Counted from the first letter of the stretch, positions 34,605 to 44,536 are shown. The stretch is 64,000 nt of DNA from Massilistercora timonensis (GCF_900312975.1 NZ_LT990039.1:1-64000); one strand, 5' to 3'. Numbers and translations are program-made. Notes: generated by a model from the sequence alone, not told the origin.

Positions 34605-34639
34605 AAACTGTTTTGAATAATATACATAAGATTCTTGGA

Positions 34640-34668
34640 AGAGACCTTGTTTTTCAAGGTCTCTTTGT
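34640..34668 (+). terminator. mgtE terminator
   Basis: 10-bp perfect stem AGAGACCTTG / CAAGGTCTCT with a TTTTT loop, followed by TTGTAT. A TATAAT at 34671-34676 just beyond may be the pta -10 box. Confidence 0.8.
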
Positions 34669-34713
34669 ATTATAATAAAAATACTGAGAAAATATGGAAA
34701 GGAGTCTATAATC

Positions 34714-35715
34714 ATGGGATTTATAGATGAAATCAAAGCAAAAGCGAAAACCTGTAAAAAGACGATCGTTCTTCCTGAGACCGAGGACATCAGAACCTAC
34801 GAAGCGGCAGAGGCCGTCCTGAAGGAAGGGACCGCCAACCTGATCCTTGTGGGAAGCGAAGAAGAGATCGCAAAGAACAAGGGAGATTTTGACATCAGCG
34901 GCGCTACGATCGTGGATCCGGCTACTTCTGAGAAGACAGAAGGGTATATTGCCAAGCTGGTGGAACTGCGCCAGAAGAAAGGCATGACAGAGGAGCAGGC
35001 AAGAGAGCTGCTTCTTACCAACTATCTGTATTACGGCGTTATGATGGTGAAGATGAAGGATGCAGACGGAATGGTATCCGGTGCCTGCCACTCTACAGCA
35101 GACACCCTGAGACCCTGCCTGCAGATCCTGAAGACCAAGCCGGGGACCAAGCTGGTATCCGCCTTCTTCGTGATCGTGGTACCGGACTGTGATATGGGAG
35201 CGGACGGAACCTTTATCTTCGCGGATTCCGGTCTGGAGCAGAACCCGGATCCGGAGAAGCTGGCGGCCATCGCTCTTTCTTCCGCAGATTCCTTCCGCCT
35301 TCTTACCGGCAAGGAGCCTATTGTGGCAATGCTGTCACATTCCACCAAGGGAAGCGCCAAACACCCGGATGTGGACAAGGTGGTAGAGGCTACCAGGATC
35401 GCCAAGGAGAACGCGCCGGAAGGCCTGCAGCTGGACGGAGAATTCCAGCTTGACGCAGCCATCGTTCCGGAAGTGGGAGCCTCCAAAGCGCCGGGCAGCC
35501 CGGTAGCAGGCAAGGCAAACGTACTGGTATTCCCGGACCTTGACGCAGGCAACATCGGATACAAGCTGGCCCAGAGACTGGCCAAGGCAGAGGCTTACGG
35601 CCCGCTGACCCAGGGCATCGCCGCTCCGGTCAACGACCTGTCAAGAGGCTGCAGCGCCAAGGATATCGAGGGCGTGGTAGCGATCACAGCCGTACAGTGC
35701 ATGGCAGAGGACTAA
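34714..35715 (+). CDS. pta: Phosphate acetyltransferase
   Basis: A 333-residue phosphotransacetylase converting acetyl-CoA and phosphate to acetyl phosphate. Typical parts: VLPETEDIRTYEAAE, ADGMVSGACHSTADTLRP, GADGTFIFADSG, MLSHSTKGSAKHPDVDKV and LVFPDLDAGNIGYKLAQRL. Standard short length without an N-terminal regulatory domain. Paired with ackA 43 bp downstream to give the ATP-yielding acetate pathway. GGAAAGGAG site. Confidence 0.97.
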   Translation: MGFIDEIKAKAKTCKKTIVLPETEDIRTYEAAEAVLKEGTANLILVGSEEEIAKNKGDFDISGATIVDPATSEKTEGYIAKLVELRQKKGMTEEQARELLLTNYLYYGVMMVKMKDADGMVSGACHSTADTLRPCLQILKTKPGTKLVSAFFVIVVPDCDMGADGTFIFADSGLEQNPDPEKLAAIALSSADSFRLLTGKEPIVAMLSHSTKGSAKHPDVDKVVEATRIAKENAPEGLQLDGEFQLDAAIVPEVGASKAPGSPVAGKANVLVFPDLDAGNIGYKLAQRLAKAEAYGPLTQGIAAPVNDLSRGCSAKDIEGVVAITAVQCMAED

Positions 35716-35758
35716 ATCATTAACGAACATACATTTTAAATAAAGAGAGGGAAAAGAA

Positions 35759-36949
35759 ATGAATGTATTAGTTATCAACTGCGGAAGTTCTTCTTTGAAA
35801 TTCCAGTTAATCAACTCTGAGTCCGAGGAAGTCCTGGCAAAAGGACTCTGCGAGCGGATCGGCATCGACGGACGCCTGACCTATCAGCCGGAGGGCGGAG
35901 AGAAAGAGATCTCTGACAAGGCAATGCCCACCCATACCGAGGCGATCCAGTTCGTGATCGACGCGCTGACCAACGAGAAGACAGGTGTTGTGAAGAGCCT
36001 GGACGAGATCGGTGCTGTGGGACACCGTGTGGTACACGGCGGAGAGAAGTTTGCAAACTCTGTAGTGATCACGGACGAGGTGGTAAAAGCTATCGAAGAA
36101 TGCAACGACCTGGCGCCGCTGCACAATCCGGCCAACCTGATTGGAATCAGCGCCTGCCAGAAGATGATGCCGGGGACACCGATGGTAGCTGTATTCGACA
36201 CCGCTTTCCATCAGACCATGCCGGAGAAGGCTTATCTCTATGGCCTTCCTTATGAGTATTATGAGAAATACGCGGTACGCCGCTACGGATTCCACGGGAC
36301 AAGCCACAGCTTCGTATCCAAACATGCGGCCCAGTTCCTGGGACTGGATCTTGACAACTCCAAGATCATCGTGGCTCACCTTGGAAACGGTGCTTCCATC
36401 AGCGCAGTGCTGAACGGAAAATGTGTGGACACCTCCATGGGTCTTACCCCTCTGGAAGGCCTGGTAATGGGAACCCGGTCCGGCGATATGGATCCGGCCA
36501 TCATGGAGTACATTGCCAAGAAAGAAGATCTGGACATCGCAGGCGTGATGAACGTATTGAATAAGAAATCCGGTGTGCTGGGACTTTCCAAGAACCTGTC
36601 CAGCGATTTCCGTGACCTGGAAGAGGGTATGAACAACGGCAACAAGTATGCCAAGGCAGCTATGGAAGTATTCTGCTACCGGGTAGCGAAATACATCGGT
36701 TCCTATGTGGCGGCCATGAACGGCGTAGACGCCATCGCCTTCACCGCAGGGATCGGCGAGAATGCAGGCACCGTCCGCAAGATGGTAGTTTCCTATCTTG
36801 GCTATCTGGGGATCACCCTGGACGAGGAAGCCAACAAGAAGCGGGGCGAGGATCTTCTGATCTCCACGGCAGATTCCAAGGTGAAAGTCGCCGTGATCCC
36901 AACCAACGAAGAGCTGGCCATTGCAAGAGAGACGGTAGCGCTGGTATAA
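35759..36949 (+). CDS. ackA: Acetate kinase
   Basis: A 396-residue ASKHA-fold kinase forming acetate and ATP from acetyl phosphate. [17 protein letters not shown] begins the fold; [48 protein letters not shown] and [13 protein letters not shown] are family signatures. Immediately after pta in one probable operon. AGAGGG site before ATG. Confidence 0.98.
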   Translation: MNVLVINCGSSSLKFQLINSESEEVLAKGLCERIGIDGRLTYQPEGGEKEISDKAMPTHTEAIQFVIDALTNEKTGVVKSLDEIGAVGHRVVHGGEKFANSVVITDEVVKAIEECNDLAPLHNPANLIGISACQKMMPGTPMVAVFDTAFHQTMPEKAYLYGLPYEYYEKYAVRRYGFHGTSHSFVSKHAAQFLGLDLDNSKIIVAHLGNGASISAVLNGKCVDTSMGLTPLEGLVMGTRSGDMDPAIMEYIAKKEDLDIAGVMNVLNKKSGVLGLSKNLSSDFRDLEEGMNNGNKYAKAAMEVFCYRVAKYIGSYVAAMNGVDAIAFTAGIGENAGTVRKMVVSYLGYLGITLDEEANKKRGEDLLISTADSKVKVAVIPTNEELAIARETVALV

Positions 36950-36974
36950 AAGCTGGAAATTCAATGGTTTGTGG

Positions 36975-37002
36975 TTGACAAACGTATTTTTCGTGATATA
37001 AT
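36975..37002 (+). promoter_or_regulatory. Promoter of yceD-rpmF
   Basis: TTGACA, 16-bp spacer, TATAAT with a TGA just before the -10 box. Confidence 0.8.
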
Positions 37003-37031
37003 AGTTTAGGTGTGGATAGGAGTAATTAACG

Positions 37032-37535
37032 ATGTTATTAGACCTGTCATGTGTTTTGTCTGAACAACACACAATGATCCAACAGGATGTACCGGTGGAG
37101 ATGGAGGATTTCGTCCTGGGGGGAGAGCATTTTCCCATCCTTCGGAAGAGTCCGCTGTCCATCACGGTGGAGTACGTGGAGGAGCGCAAGCTTCAGATCA
37201 CGGGAAAAGCAGAGTTTCTCTTTTCCATTCCCTGCGACCGGTGCCTGACCCCGGTGGAGACGCCGCTTATGGTGGATTTCGCAAGGAAGGTCAGTCTGGA
37301 CGATCAGGAAGAAACCAACTATATTGACGGATATACGCTCGATGTGGACCAGCTGGTCCGCAATGAGATTCTCATAGGGTGGCCGACGAAAATTCTGTGC
37401 GGCGAAGACTGTAAGGGGATTTGCAGCGTATGTGGTCAAAACCTGAATGAGGGAACTTGTGACTGCGAAGACACAAGCCTTGACCCTAGAATGTCAGTTA
37501 TCCGCGATGTGTTTAAGAATTTTAAGGAGGTGTAA
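37032..37535 (+). CDS. yceD: YceD/DUF177-family protein
   Basis: A 167-residue DUF177 protein, the usual upstream neighbour of rpmF. The pattern ITGKAEFLFSIPCDRCLTPVE, the DLD-like TLDVDQLVRNEILI, and a Cys cluster (CGEDCKGICSVCGQNL, then CDCED) fit the family. Members are linked to 23S rRNA accumulation, but the mechanism is not known. Cotranscribed with rpmF, which starts 3 bp downstream. Confidence 0.92.
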   Translation: MLLDLSCVLSEQHTMIQQDVPVEMEDFVLGGEHFPILRKSPLSITVEYVEERKLQITGKAEFLFSIPCDRCLTPVETPLMVDFARKVSLDDQEETNYIDGYTLDVDQLVRNEILIGWPTKILCGEDCKGICSVCGQNLNEGTCDCEDTSLDPRMSVIRDVFKNFKEV

Positions 37536-37538
37536 CCT

Positions 37539-37718
37539 ATGTCGATCTGTCCAAAGAACAAATCTTCAAAAGCCAGAAGAGATAAGAGAAGAGCCAACTG
37601 GAAGATGAGCGCGCCGAACCTGGTAAAATGCAGCAAGTGCGGCGAGCTGATGATGCCTCACAGAGTGTGCAAGGCCTGCGGCTCTTACAACAAAAAAGAG
37701 ATCATTCCTCAGGACTAA
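37539..37718 (+). CDS. rpmF: 50S ribosomal protein L32
   Basis: A 59-residue zinc-ribbon form of L32: PKNKSSKARRDKRRANWK, then CSKC and CKAC zinc knuckles. Strong AAGGAGGTG site. It ends the yceD-rpmF unit before a clear terminator. Confidence 0.98.
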   Translation: MSICPKNKSSKARRDKRRANWKMSAPNLVKCSKCGELMMPHRVCKACGSYNKKEIIPQD

Positions 37719-37744
37719 GAACAACTGAGACGATGAGAACAAAG

Positions 37745-37786
37745 ATCAGGAAGAATGCCCGGTTGCGGTATTCTTCCTGATTTTTT
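37745..37786 (+). terminator. rpmF terminator
   Basis: ATCAGGAAGAAT / ATTCTTCCTGAT stem with a GC-rich loop, followed by TTTTT. Confidence 0.9.
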
Positions 37787-37851
37787 CAATTGGGGACAGG
37801 GTATTTTCAATCTGGGACGTGGTATTTCTGAAAATACCACGTCCCCAATTG
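37787..37851. repeat. REP-like palindromic unit 1
   Basis: The outer arms CAATTGGGGAC (37787-37797) and GTCCCCAATTG (37841-37851) form an 11-bp inverted repeat. The inner arms GGGACGTGGTATTT and AAATACCACGTCCC (37814-37827, 37832-37845) form a 14-bp hairpin. It lies between the rpmF terminator and the plsX promoter. Its GGACGT core recurs in the units near 45.8 and 49.3 kb. Confidence 0.75.
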
Positions 37852-37861
37852 AATAAAGATA

Positions 37862-37890
37862 TTGATTTTTAGAAAAAGGTCTAGTAGAAT
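37862..37890 (+). promoter_or_regulatory. plsX promoter
   Basis: TTGATT, 17-bp spacer, TAGAAT, directly after the palindromic unit. Confidence 0.7.
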
Positions 37891-37922
37891 TATGTCAGTA
37901 GCGCGAGGAGGAATCATTGATC

Positions 37923-38948
37923 ATGACGGAGATGACAACAGTAGCTTTGGACGCCATGGGCGGAGATAACGCGCCGGGCGAGATTGTAAAGGGAGCGGTC
38001 CAGGCTGTGGCGGATCGTCCGGACATCCATGTGTGCCTGGTGGGACAGGAGGAAGTAGTCCGCCGGGAGCTGGAAAAAAACGGGTATTCCGGGGATCAGA
38101 TCGAGATCGTGAACGCCACGGAAGTGATCGAGACGGCGGAGCCGCCGGTGAACGCCATCCGCAGGAAGAAGGATTCATCCATTGTGGTGGGAATGAAGAT
38201 GGTGAAGGAAGGAAAGGCAGACGCCTTTGTCTCAGCCGGAAGTTCCGGAGCGGTCCTTGTGGGAGGACAGGTGATCGTGGGAAGACTCAAAGGTGTGGAA
38301 CGTCCGCCCCTTGCCCCGCTGTTCCCCACGGCAAAGGGAGTAAGTCTTCTGGTGGACTGCGGAGCCAATGTGGACGCCAGGCCCTCTCATCTTGTCCAGT
38401 TTGCCAAGATGGGTTCCATCTACATGGAACACGTGATGGGGATCGCCAATCCCAAGGTAGGCATCGTCAACATCGGCGCGGAGGAAGAGAAAGGAAACGC
38501 GCTGGTGAAGGAGACATTCCCTCTTCTCAAAGAGGCGGAAGGGATCAACTTCATCGGAAGCGTGGAAGCCAGAGAGATCCCCAAGGGTCAGGCAGATGTT
38601 GTGGTCTGTGAAGCGTTTACGGGAAATGTGATCCTCAAGCTATATGAAGGATTGGGTTCCGTTTTCATGGACAAGATCAAAGGGGGAATGATGACGTCTT
38701 TCAGGAGCAAGATCGGCGCGCTTATGGTGAAGCCGGCGCTGAAGAAGACGCTGAAGACATTCGACGCCTCCGAGTATGGCGGAGCGCCGCTTCTGGGCCT
38801 TAACGGACTTGTGGTGAAGACCCACGGAAGTTCCAAGGCGCAGGAGGTGCGCAACACCATCTGGCAGTGCTGTACGTTCAAGAAACAGGGAATCAACGAA
38901 AAGATCAGGGAATGTATCCAGACAGAACCTGACGATGTAAAGGGATAA
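37923..38948 (+). CDS. plsX: Phosphate acyltransferase PlsX
   Basis: A 341-residue PlsX, which makes acyl-phosphate from acyl-ACP for phospholipid synthesis. VALDAMGGDNAPGEIVKGAV, AGSSGAVLVGG, RPPLAPLFPTAKG, DCGANVDARPSHLVQFA and GNVILKLYEGLG are clear. The ATG at 37923 follows AGGAGG with 11 bp; an in-frame TTG 6 bp earlier is a second choice. acpP follows, making a lipid-synthesis pair. Confidence 0.95.
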   Translation: MTEMTTVALDAMGGDNAPGEIVKGAVQAVADRPDIHVCLVGQEEVVRRELEKNGYSGDQIEIVNATEVIETAEPPVNAIRRKKDSSIVVGMKMVKEGKADAFVSAGSSGAVLVGGQVIVGRLKGVERPPLAPLFPTAKGVSLLVDCGANVDARPSHLVQFAKMGSIYMEHVMGIANPKVGIVNIGAEEEKGNALVKETFPLLKEAEGINFIGSVEAREIPKGQADVVVCEAFTGNVILKLYEGLGSVFMDKIKGGMMTSFRSKIGALMVKPALKKTLKTFDASEYGGAPLLGLNGLVVKTHGSSKAQEVRNTIWQCCTFKKQGINEKIRECIQTEPDDVKG

Positions 38949-38979
38949 AGCAGAGAGTTAGAAAAAGGAGAAAAGGACT

Positions 38980-39213
38980 ATGGAATTCGAGAAATTGCAG
39001 AATATCATCGCGGATGTATTGAACGTGGACAAACAGGAGATCACCATGGAGACCAGGTTTGTGGACGATCTGCAGGCAGATTCTCTGGATATCTTCCAGA
39101 TCATTATGGGGATCGAGGAGACTTTTGATATCGAGATCGATAATGAGGATGCGGAAAAAATCGCTACGGTGGAGGACGCTGTAGAGCAGATCAAAGCAGC
39201 GACCAGTAACTAG
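38980..39213 (+). CDS. acpP: Acyl carrier protein
   Basis: A 77-residue acidic ACP with the phosphopantetheine serine in [12 protein letters not shown] (DSLD). It carries acyl chains for PlsX and fatty acid synthesis. AAGGAG site. A terminator-like palindrome follows. Confidence 0.97.
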   Translation: MEFEKLQNIIADVLNVDKQEITMETRFVDDLQADSLDIFQIIMGIEETFDIEIDNEDAEKIATVEDAVEQIKAATSN

Positions 39214-39231
39214 GCACAGGTTTTAGGAAGA

Positions 39232-39261
39232 AATGAAAAAGCCCGGCAGGGCTTTTTCATT
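39232..39261 (+). terminator. Terminator-like palindrome between acpP and rnc
   Basis: A perfect 13-bp stem AATGAAAAAGCCC / GGGCTTTTTCATT with a 4-nt loop GGCA. It ends 2 bp before a possible rnc start, so readthrough or partial termination may set rnc level. Confidence 0.8.
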
Positions 39262-39278
39262 TTATGGAGCAGGAACAG

Positions 39279-39977
39279 ATGAAGCAAGATTTATTGGAAT
39301 TAGAGAAAAAGGCGGGATATCAGTTTCATGACCGCCGTCTCCTGGAGCGGGCCATGACCCATAAGTCCTACATCAACGAAGCCCACATGGAGAAATATGA
39401 GAGTAATGAACGGCTGGAATTCCTGGGGGATGCAGTGCTGGAGCTGGTGACCAGCGAGTTTTTGTTCCAGGATGAGGCAAAGTTCCCGGAAGGGGAGCTG
39501 ACCCGAATGCGGGCCAGCATCGTCTGCGAGCCGGCGCTGGCATTCTGCGCAAGACAGCTGGATCTTGGAAGGTATCTCCGCCTGGGAAAAGGGGAGGAAG
39601 CCACTGGCGGGAGGAACCGGGATTCCCTTACGTCAGACGCTCTGGAGGCGCTGATCGGCGCGATCTATATGGATGGTGGTTTTACTAACGCGAAAGAGTT
39701 TATTCATAAGGTGGTACTCGGCGACCTGGAGAACAAGAAGCTCTTTTTCGATAGCAAGACTATCCTTCAGGAGGTTGTGCAGGCCAGATTCCGGGATCAG
39801 CGGGTGACCTACCGCCTGATGGGGGAGGAAGGGCCGGATCATGACAAATCCTTTCGGACTGCCGTGTGCATCGGAGATGAGATCTACGGGACCGGCACGG
39901 GCCACACCAAGAAGCGGGCGGAGCAGGAAGCGGCGTATCACGCCCTGCTGGAATTGAAAAAGCAAGAGATAAAGTAG
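39279..39977 (+). CDS. rnc: Ribonuclease III
   Basis: A 232-residue RNase III cleaving double-stranded RNA in rRNA maturation. The catalytic domain has ERAMTHKSYINE, ERLEFLGDAVLELV (metal-binding signature) and DALEALIGAIYMDGG; a C-terminal dsRNA-binding domain ends with TKKRAEQEAAYHALLEL. ATG 39279 is chosen because GGAG lies 9 nt upstream and the N-terminus fits the family; a longer start at 39264 abuts the terminator and has no ribosome site. smc follows 7 bp downstream. Confidence 0.95.
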   Translation: MKQDLLELEKKAGYQFHDRRLLERAMTHKSYINEAHMEKYESNERLEFLGDAVLELVTSEFLFQDEAKFPEGELTRMRASIVCEPALAFCARQLDLGRYLRLGKGEEATGGRNRDSLTSDALEALIGAIYMDGGFTNAKEFIHKVVLGDLENKKLFFDSKTILQEVVQARFRDQRVTYRLMGEEGPDHDKSFRTAVCIGDEIYGTGTGHTKKRAEQEAAYHALLELKKQEIK

Positions 39978-39984
39978 GTGGAGT

Positions 39985-42900
39985 ATGTATTTAAAAAGTA
40001 TCGAAGTGCAGGGCTTTAAGTCCTTTGCCCACAAGATCAAATTTGATTTCCATAACGGGATCACCGGGATCGTGGGGCCTAACGGAAGCGGGAAGAGCAA
40101 CGTGGCCGATGCGGTCCGCTGGGTGCTGGGGGAACAGAGAGTCAAGCAGCTGCGGGGCGGCAGTATGCAGGACGTGATCTTCTCCGGGACAGAGAACCGC
40201 AAGCCCTTAAGCTATGCCTCTGTGGCCATCACGCTGGACAATTCGGACCATCAGCTGCCCATCGATTATGAGGAAGTAACGGTGGCCCGGCGGCTGTACC
40301 GCTCTGGAGAGAGCGAGTACCTGATCAATGGGAGTCTGTGCAGGCTGAAAGATGTGAATGAGCTGTTCTACGATACCGGTATCGGTAAGGAAGGGTATTC
40401 CATTATCGGACAGGGTCAGATCGACCGGATCTTAAGCGGAAAGCCGGAAGAGCGGCGGGAACTCTTTGACGAGGCAGCCGGGATCGTGAAATTCAAGCGC
40501 AGGAAGAATCTGTCGGTCAAGAAGCTGGAGGAGGAACAGCAGAACCTTCTCAGGGTCAACGACATCCTGGCCGAACTGGAGAAGCAGATCACGCCTCTGG
40601 AGAAGCAGGCGGAGACTGCCAGGGAATATCTGCGGAAAAAGGAAGAGTTAAAGACTTACGATATCAATATGTTCCTTCTGGAGACGGCCCGGATCCGGGA
40701 ACAGATCCAGGGGATCGAAGGAAAACTTGCCGCCACCCGCCAGGAGCTTGCAGAGGCAGGCGGCGCCTATGCGGATATGAAACAGGAGTACGAGGCGGTA
40801 GAAGAGCAGGTAGACGGCATTGAGGCGGCCATCGAGAAGGCCAAGAGCCAGCTCAATGAGACCACCATGCTGAAACAGCAGCTGGAGAATCAGATCGCTC
40901 TTCTGCGGGAGCAGATCCACAGCGCTCATATGAATGACGAGCATTACGACCAGCGGGCCAAGACCATCGAGACAGAGCTTCTGGACCGGGAGGGCCAGCT
41001 GGCCGGACGCCAGAAGGAACAGGAAGAGATCAAAGGGGAACTGGAGAAGAAGCAGACCCTGGAGAACCAGGCCAGGGAAGAACTGATCACAGTCCAGACC
41101 AGGATCGCTACCCTGTCTGCTTCTATTGACAAGAATAAAAGCGATATCATGGAGCTTCTCAATAACCGGGCTTCTACCAAGGCCAAGATCCAGAAGTACG
41201 ACACTATGCTGGAACAGATCCAGGTGCGCCGGGAACAGCTTTCCCGCCGGACGGCGGAGGCAGAGGAAGAAGCCGCTTCCCAGGAGAAACAGCAGAACGG
41301 ATATCTGGAAGAGCTGGAGCGCATTTCCGGAGAGATCCGGACCCTGGCTGCCGAAAGCCGGGAGTATGAAGAGAAGATCGAGGCAATCCAGAAGGATCTG
41401 GCAGGACGGACGGAGAAGTTCCGGATCGGCCAGACCGCTTATCACCGGGAGCAGTCCCGGCTGGAGTCCCTGAAAAATATCACCGAGCGCTACGACGGCT
41501 ACGGCAACAGCATCCGGAAGGTGATGGATCACAAAGGGCAGGAACCGGGCCTTCTTGGCGTAGTGGCGGATTTGATCAAAGTGGAGAAAGATTACGAGAT
41601 CGCTGTGGAGACCGCTCTGGGAGGCAACATCCAGAATATCGTCACCTCTGATGAGGAGACGGCTAAGCGGATGATCCGTTTCCTGAAACAGAACCGGTTC
41701 GGGCGTGCCACATTCCTTCCTCTTACCAGTATGAAGGCAAGAGGCGGGATCCAGCGGCCGGAAGCGTTAAAGGAAAAGGGCGTGATCGGCGTGGCCGACA
41801 CCCTGGTAAAAAGCGATCCGGCGTACCGGGAACTGGTGGGTTATCTGCTGGGGCGGACCCTGGTGGTGGACAACATCGACACAGGAACGGTCATTGCCCG
41901 GAAATACCAGCAGTCCCTGCGGATCGTAACCCTGGAGGGAGAACTGATCAATCCGGGGGGATCCATGACCGGAGGAGCATTTAAGAATTCCAGCAACCTT
42001 CTCAGCAGAAGGCGGGAAATCGAAGAATTTGAGAAAACCGTGCGGCAGCTGAAAAAAGAGATGGATGAATTCGAGGCAGAGTCAGACCGGCTCAGGCAGG
42101 TGCGTGCCGGTTACTATGAGAAGGTGGAGGAGATCAAAGAACAGCTCCAGAAGGCATACGTAGTCCAGAATACGGCGAAGATGAACGCGGATCAGGCAGG
42201 AGCCAGAGTGAAGGCTTCCAGGGATCTGGTGGAGGACATCCAGAAAGAGGCCCAGGATCTGGACCGGCAGATAACAGATATTGTGGACAATCAGGAGTCT
42301 ATCAATGTGGAGCTGGATACATCCCAGGAGCTGGAAGTCCAGCTGACGGCCAAGATCGAAGAGGAACAGGCAGTTCTGGATCAGGAGCACGAGCTTGAGA
42401 CTGAGAAGCAGAAAGTTGCGGAAGAAATGCATCTTGTCTGCGCCGGCCTGGAGCAGAAGTATGATTTTGTGCTGGAGAATGTGACCCGTATCCAGGACGA
42501 GATGGAGAAGTTCCAGGAAGAACTGAAGGAACTGGAAGAAAACAAGGGCGGTACTTCCAGGGAGATCCAGGAGAAGGAGGAAAAGATCCAGGATCTGAGA
42601 CAGACCATCGAGAATTCCGGAGAATTGTTCCAGGAGATCCAGGCAGAGATCGAGAAATACAAGAACCAGCGGGAGGAACTGACCAGGAAGCACCGGTCCT
42701 TCCTCCAGAAGCGGGAAGAGCTGTCCGGCCACATGGCAGAGCTGGACAAAGAGGTGTTCCGTCTGGAGAACCAGAAGGAATCTTACGAGGAGGCTTCCCA
42801 GAAGCAGTATGATTATATGTGGGAAGAGTATGAGCTTACCTACAACCGGGCGCTGGAGCTGCGGGACGGCAATCTTACGGACCTGGCCAAGATGAAGCGG

Positions 42901-43545
42901 CGGATCCAGGAACTGAAGAACGAGATCCGGGGATTGGGCAATGTGAATGTCAACGCCATCGAGGATTACAAGAATCTGTATGAGCGCTATGATTTCCTGA
43001 AGAAGCAGCACGACGACCTGGTGGAGGCGGAAGCTACGCTGGTGCAGATCATTGAGGAGCTGGACGCTGCCATGCGCAAGCAGTTCCAGGAGCAGTTTGC
43101 CCGGATCTCCCAGGAGTTCGACCAGGTTTTCAAAGAGTTGTTCGGCGGAGGAAAGGGAACGCTGGAGCTGATGGAGGACGAAGATATCCTGGAGGCAGGG
43201 ATCCGGATCATCGCCCAGCCGCCGGGCAAGAAGCTGCAGAATATGATGCAGCTTTCCGGAGGAGAGAAGGCTCTCACAGCCATTGCATTGTTGTTCGCCA
43301 TCCAGAATCTGAAGCCTTCGCCCTTCTGTCTGCTGGACGAGATCGAGGCTGCGCTGGACGACAACAATGTGGTCCGCTTTGCCAAGTATCTTCATAAGCT
43401 GACCAAGAACACCCAGTTTATCGTGATCACCCACCGGAGGGGAACCATGACGGCGGCGGACCGGCTGTATGGGATCACCATGCAGGAGAAGGGGGTATCT
43501 ACCCTGGTATCCGTCAGCCTTCTGGAAGGAGAACTGGACAAATAG
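39985..43545 (+). CDS. smc: Chromosome segregation protein SMC
   Basis: An 1186-residue SMC ATPase that loads at and organises the chromosome. The N-head has GPNGSGKSN (about 32-40). Long coiled coils (about 165-500 and 670-1010) flank a hinge around residues 515-660 (GLLGVVADLI, LEGELINPGGSMTGGAF). The C-head holds the signature LSGGEKALTAIALLFA and Walker B PFCLLDEIEAALDD. Order rnc-smc-ftsY is standard in Firmicutes. GGTGG site before ATG. Confidence 0.98.
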   Translation: MYLKSIEVQGFKSFAHKIKFDFHNGITGIVGPNGSGKSNVADAVRWVLGEQRVKQLRGGSMQDVIFSGTENRKPLSYASVAITLDNSDHQLPIDYEEVTVARRLYRSGESEYLINGSLCRLKDVNELFYDTGIGKEGYSIIGQGQIDRILSGKPEERRELFDEAAGIVKFKRRKNLSVKKLEEEQQNLLRVNDILAELEKQITPLEKQAETAREYLRKKEELKTYDINMFLLETARIREQIQGIEGKLAATRQELAEAGGAYADMKQEYEAVEEQVDGIEAAIEKAKSQLNETTMLKQQLENQIALLREQIHSAHMNDEHYDQRAKTIETELLDREGQLAGRQKEQEEIKGELEKKQTLENQAREELITVQTRIATLSASIDKNKSDIMELLNNRASTKAKIQKYDTMLEQIQVRREQLSRRTAEAEEEAASQEKQQNGYLEELERISGEIRTLAAESREYEEKIEAIQKDLAGRTEKFRIGQTAYHREQSRLESLKNITERYDGYGNSIRKVMDHKGQEPGLLGVVADLIKVEKDYEIAVETALGGNIQNIVTSDEETAKRMIRFLKQNRFGRATFLPLTSMKARGGIQRPEALKEKGVIGVADTLVKSDPAYRELVGYLLGRTLVVDNIDTGTVIARKYQQSLRIVTLEGELINPGGSMTGGAFKNSSNLLSRRREIEEFEKTVRQLKKEMDEFEAESDRLRQVRAGYYEKVEEIKEQLQKAYVVQNTAKMNADQAGARVKASRDLVEDIQKEAQDLDRQITDIVDNQESINVELDTSQELEVQLTAKIEEEQAVLDQEHELETEKQKVAEEMHLVCAGLEQKYDFVLENVTRIQDEMEKFQEELKELEENKGGTSREIQEKEEKIQDLRQTIENSGELFQEIQAEIEKYKNQREELTRKHRSFLQKREELSGHMAELDKEVFRLENQKESYEEASQKQYDYMWEEYELTYNRALELRDGNLTDLAKMKRRIQELKNEIRGLGNVNVNAIEDYKNLYERYDFLKKQHDDLVEAEATLVQIIEELDAAMRKQFQEQFARISQEFDQVFKELFGGGKGTLELMEDEDILEAGIRIIAQPPGKKLQNMMQLSGGEKALTAIALLFAIQNLKPSPFCLLDEIEAALDDNNVVRFAKYLHKLTKNTQFIVITHRRGTMTAADRLYGITMQEKGVSTLVSVSLLEGELDK

Positions 43546-43569
43546 ATTTTATTGAGAAAGGAGTGCAGG

Positions 43570-44511
43570 ATGGCAGAGGAAAAGAAAGGATTTTTCCAAA
43601 GACTGGCAGATGGACTCAGCAAGACCAGAGATAACATCGTATCCGGCATGGACAGCATTTTCAATGGATTTTCCCATATTGACGAAGACTTCTACGAGGA
43701 GCTGGAAGAAGTCCTGATTATGGGGGATCTTGGGGTGCAGGCCACGGAGAATATCCTGGATGATCTGAGAGAAAAGGTAAAAGAACAGCATATCAAGGAG
43801 CCTGCTGATTGCCGGGAGCTTCTCATCGAGAGTATCCGGGAGCAGATGGATGTGGGAGAGACGGCGTATCAGTTTGAGACCCAGACCTCCGCGGTCATGG
43901 TGATCGGCGTCAACGGCGTGGGCAAGACTACCACCCTTGGCAAGCTGGCCGGGAAACTGAAGGCCCAGGGCAAGAAGGTGGTTCTGGCGGCGGCGGATAC
44001 CTTCCGGGCCGCGGCGGGAGAGCAGCTGAAGGAATGGGCCGGAAGAGCGCAGGCAGAACTGATCGGCGGCCAGGAGGGAGCGGATCCCGCTTCGGTGGTC
44101 TATGATGCGGTGGCGGCGGCCAAAGCCCGCCATGCGGATGTGCTTCTCATTGACACTGCCGGACGGCTTCACAATAAGAAGAACCTGATGGAAGAACTGA
44201 AGAAAATGAACCGGATCATTGACCGGGAGTACCCGGAAGCATTTCGCGAAACGTTAGTAGTACTGGATGCAACTACTGGCCAGAACGCCCTTCAGCAGGC
44301 CAGGGAATTCAGTGAAGTGGCGGATATCACCGGTATTATCCTTACCAAGATGGACGGGACGGCCAAGGGAGGGATCGCAGTGGCGATCCAGGCGGAACTT
44401 GGGATCCCGGTAAAATATATCGGCGTTGGAGAGACCATTGACGACCTGCAGAAATTTGATGCGGATGCCTTTGTGAACGCATTGTTTTCTGTGGGGACAG
44501 AGAGTGAGTAA
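43570..44511 (+). CDS. ftsY: Signal recognition particle receptor FtsY
   Basis: A 313-residue SRP GTPase docking ribosome-SRP complexes at the membrane. NG-domain motifs: GVNGVGKTTTLGKLA (P-loop), DTFRAAAGEQL, LIDTAGRLHNKKNLMEEL, LTKMDGTAKGG and GVGETIDDLQKFD. The acidic N-terminal A-domain seen in E. coli is nearly absent. The ATG at 43570 follows AAGGAG by 7 bp; an upstream TTG is less fitting. Confidence 0.97.
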   Translation: MAEEKKGFFQRLADGLSKTRDNIVSGMDSIFNGFSHIDEDFYEELEEVLIMGDLGVQATENILDDLREKVKEQHIKEPADCRELLIESIREQMDVGETAYQFETQTSAVMVIGVNGVGKTTTLGKLAGKLKAQGKKVVLAAADTFRAAAGEQLKEWAGRAQAELIGGQEGADPASVVYDAVAAAKARHADVLLIDTAGRLHNKKNLMEELKKMNRIIDREYPEAFRETLVVLDATTGQNALQQAREFSEVADITGIILTKMDGTAKGGIAVAIQAELGIPVKYIGVGETIDDLQKFDADAFVNALFSVGTESE

Positions 44512-44536
44512 AAAATACGAAGAGGAGGATGAAAGG

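Noticed and set aside
33135-34790. Long reverse-strand open frame of 551 codons
   Set aside because: It lies fully opposite mgtE, is rich in His/Gln/Arg from reading GC-rich codons backwards, and has no ribosome site or family pattern.
42082-43434. 450-codon reverse-strand open frame
   Set aside because: Antisense of the smc coiled-coil region; Leu/His-rich mirror of Glu/Gln/Lys codons.
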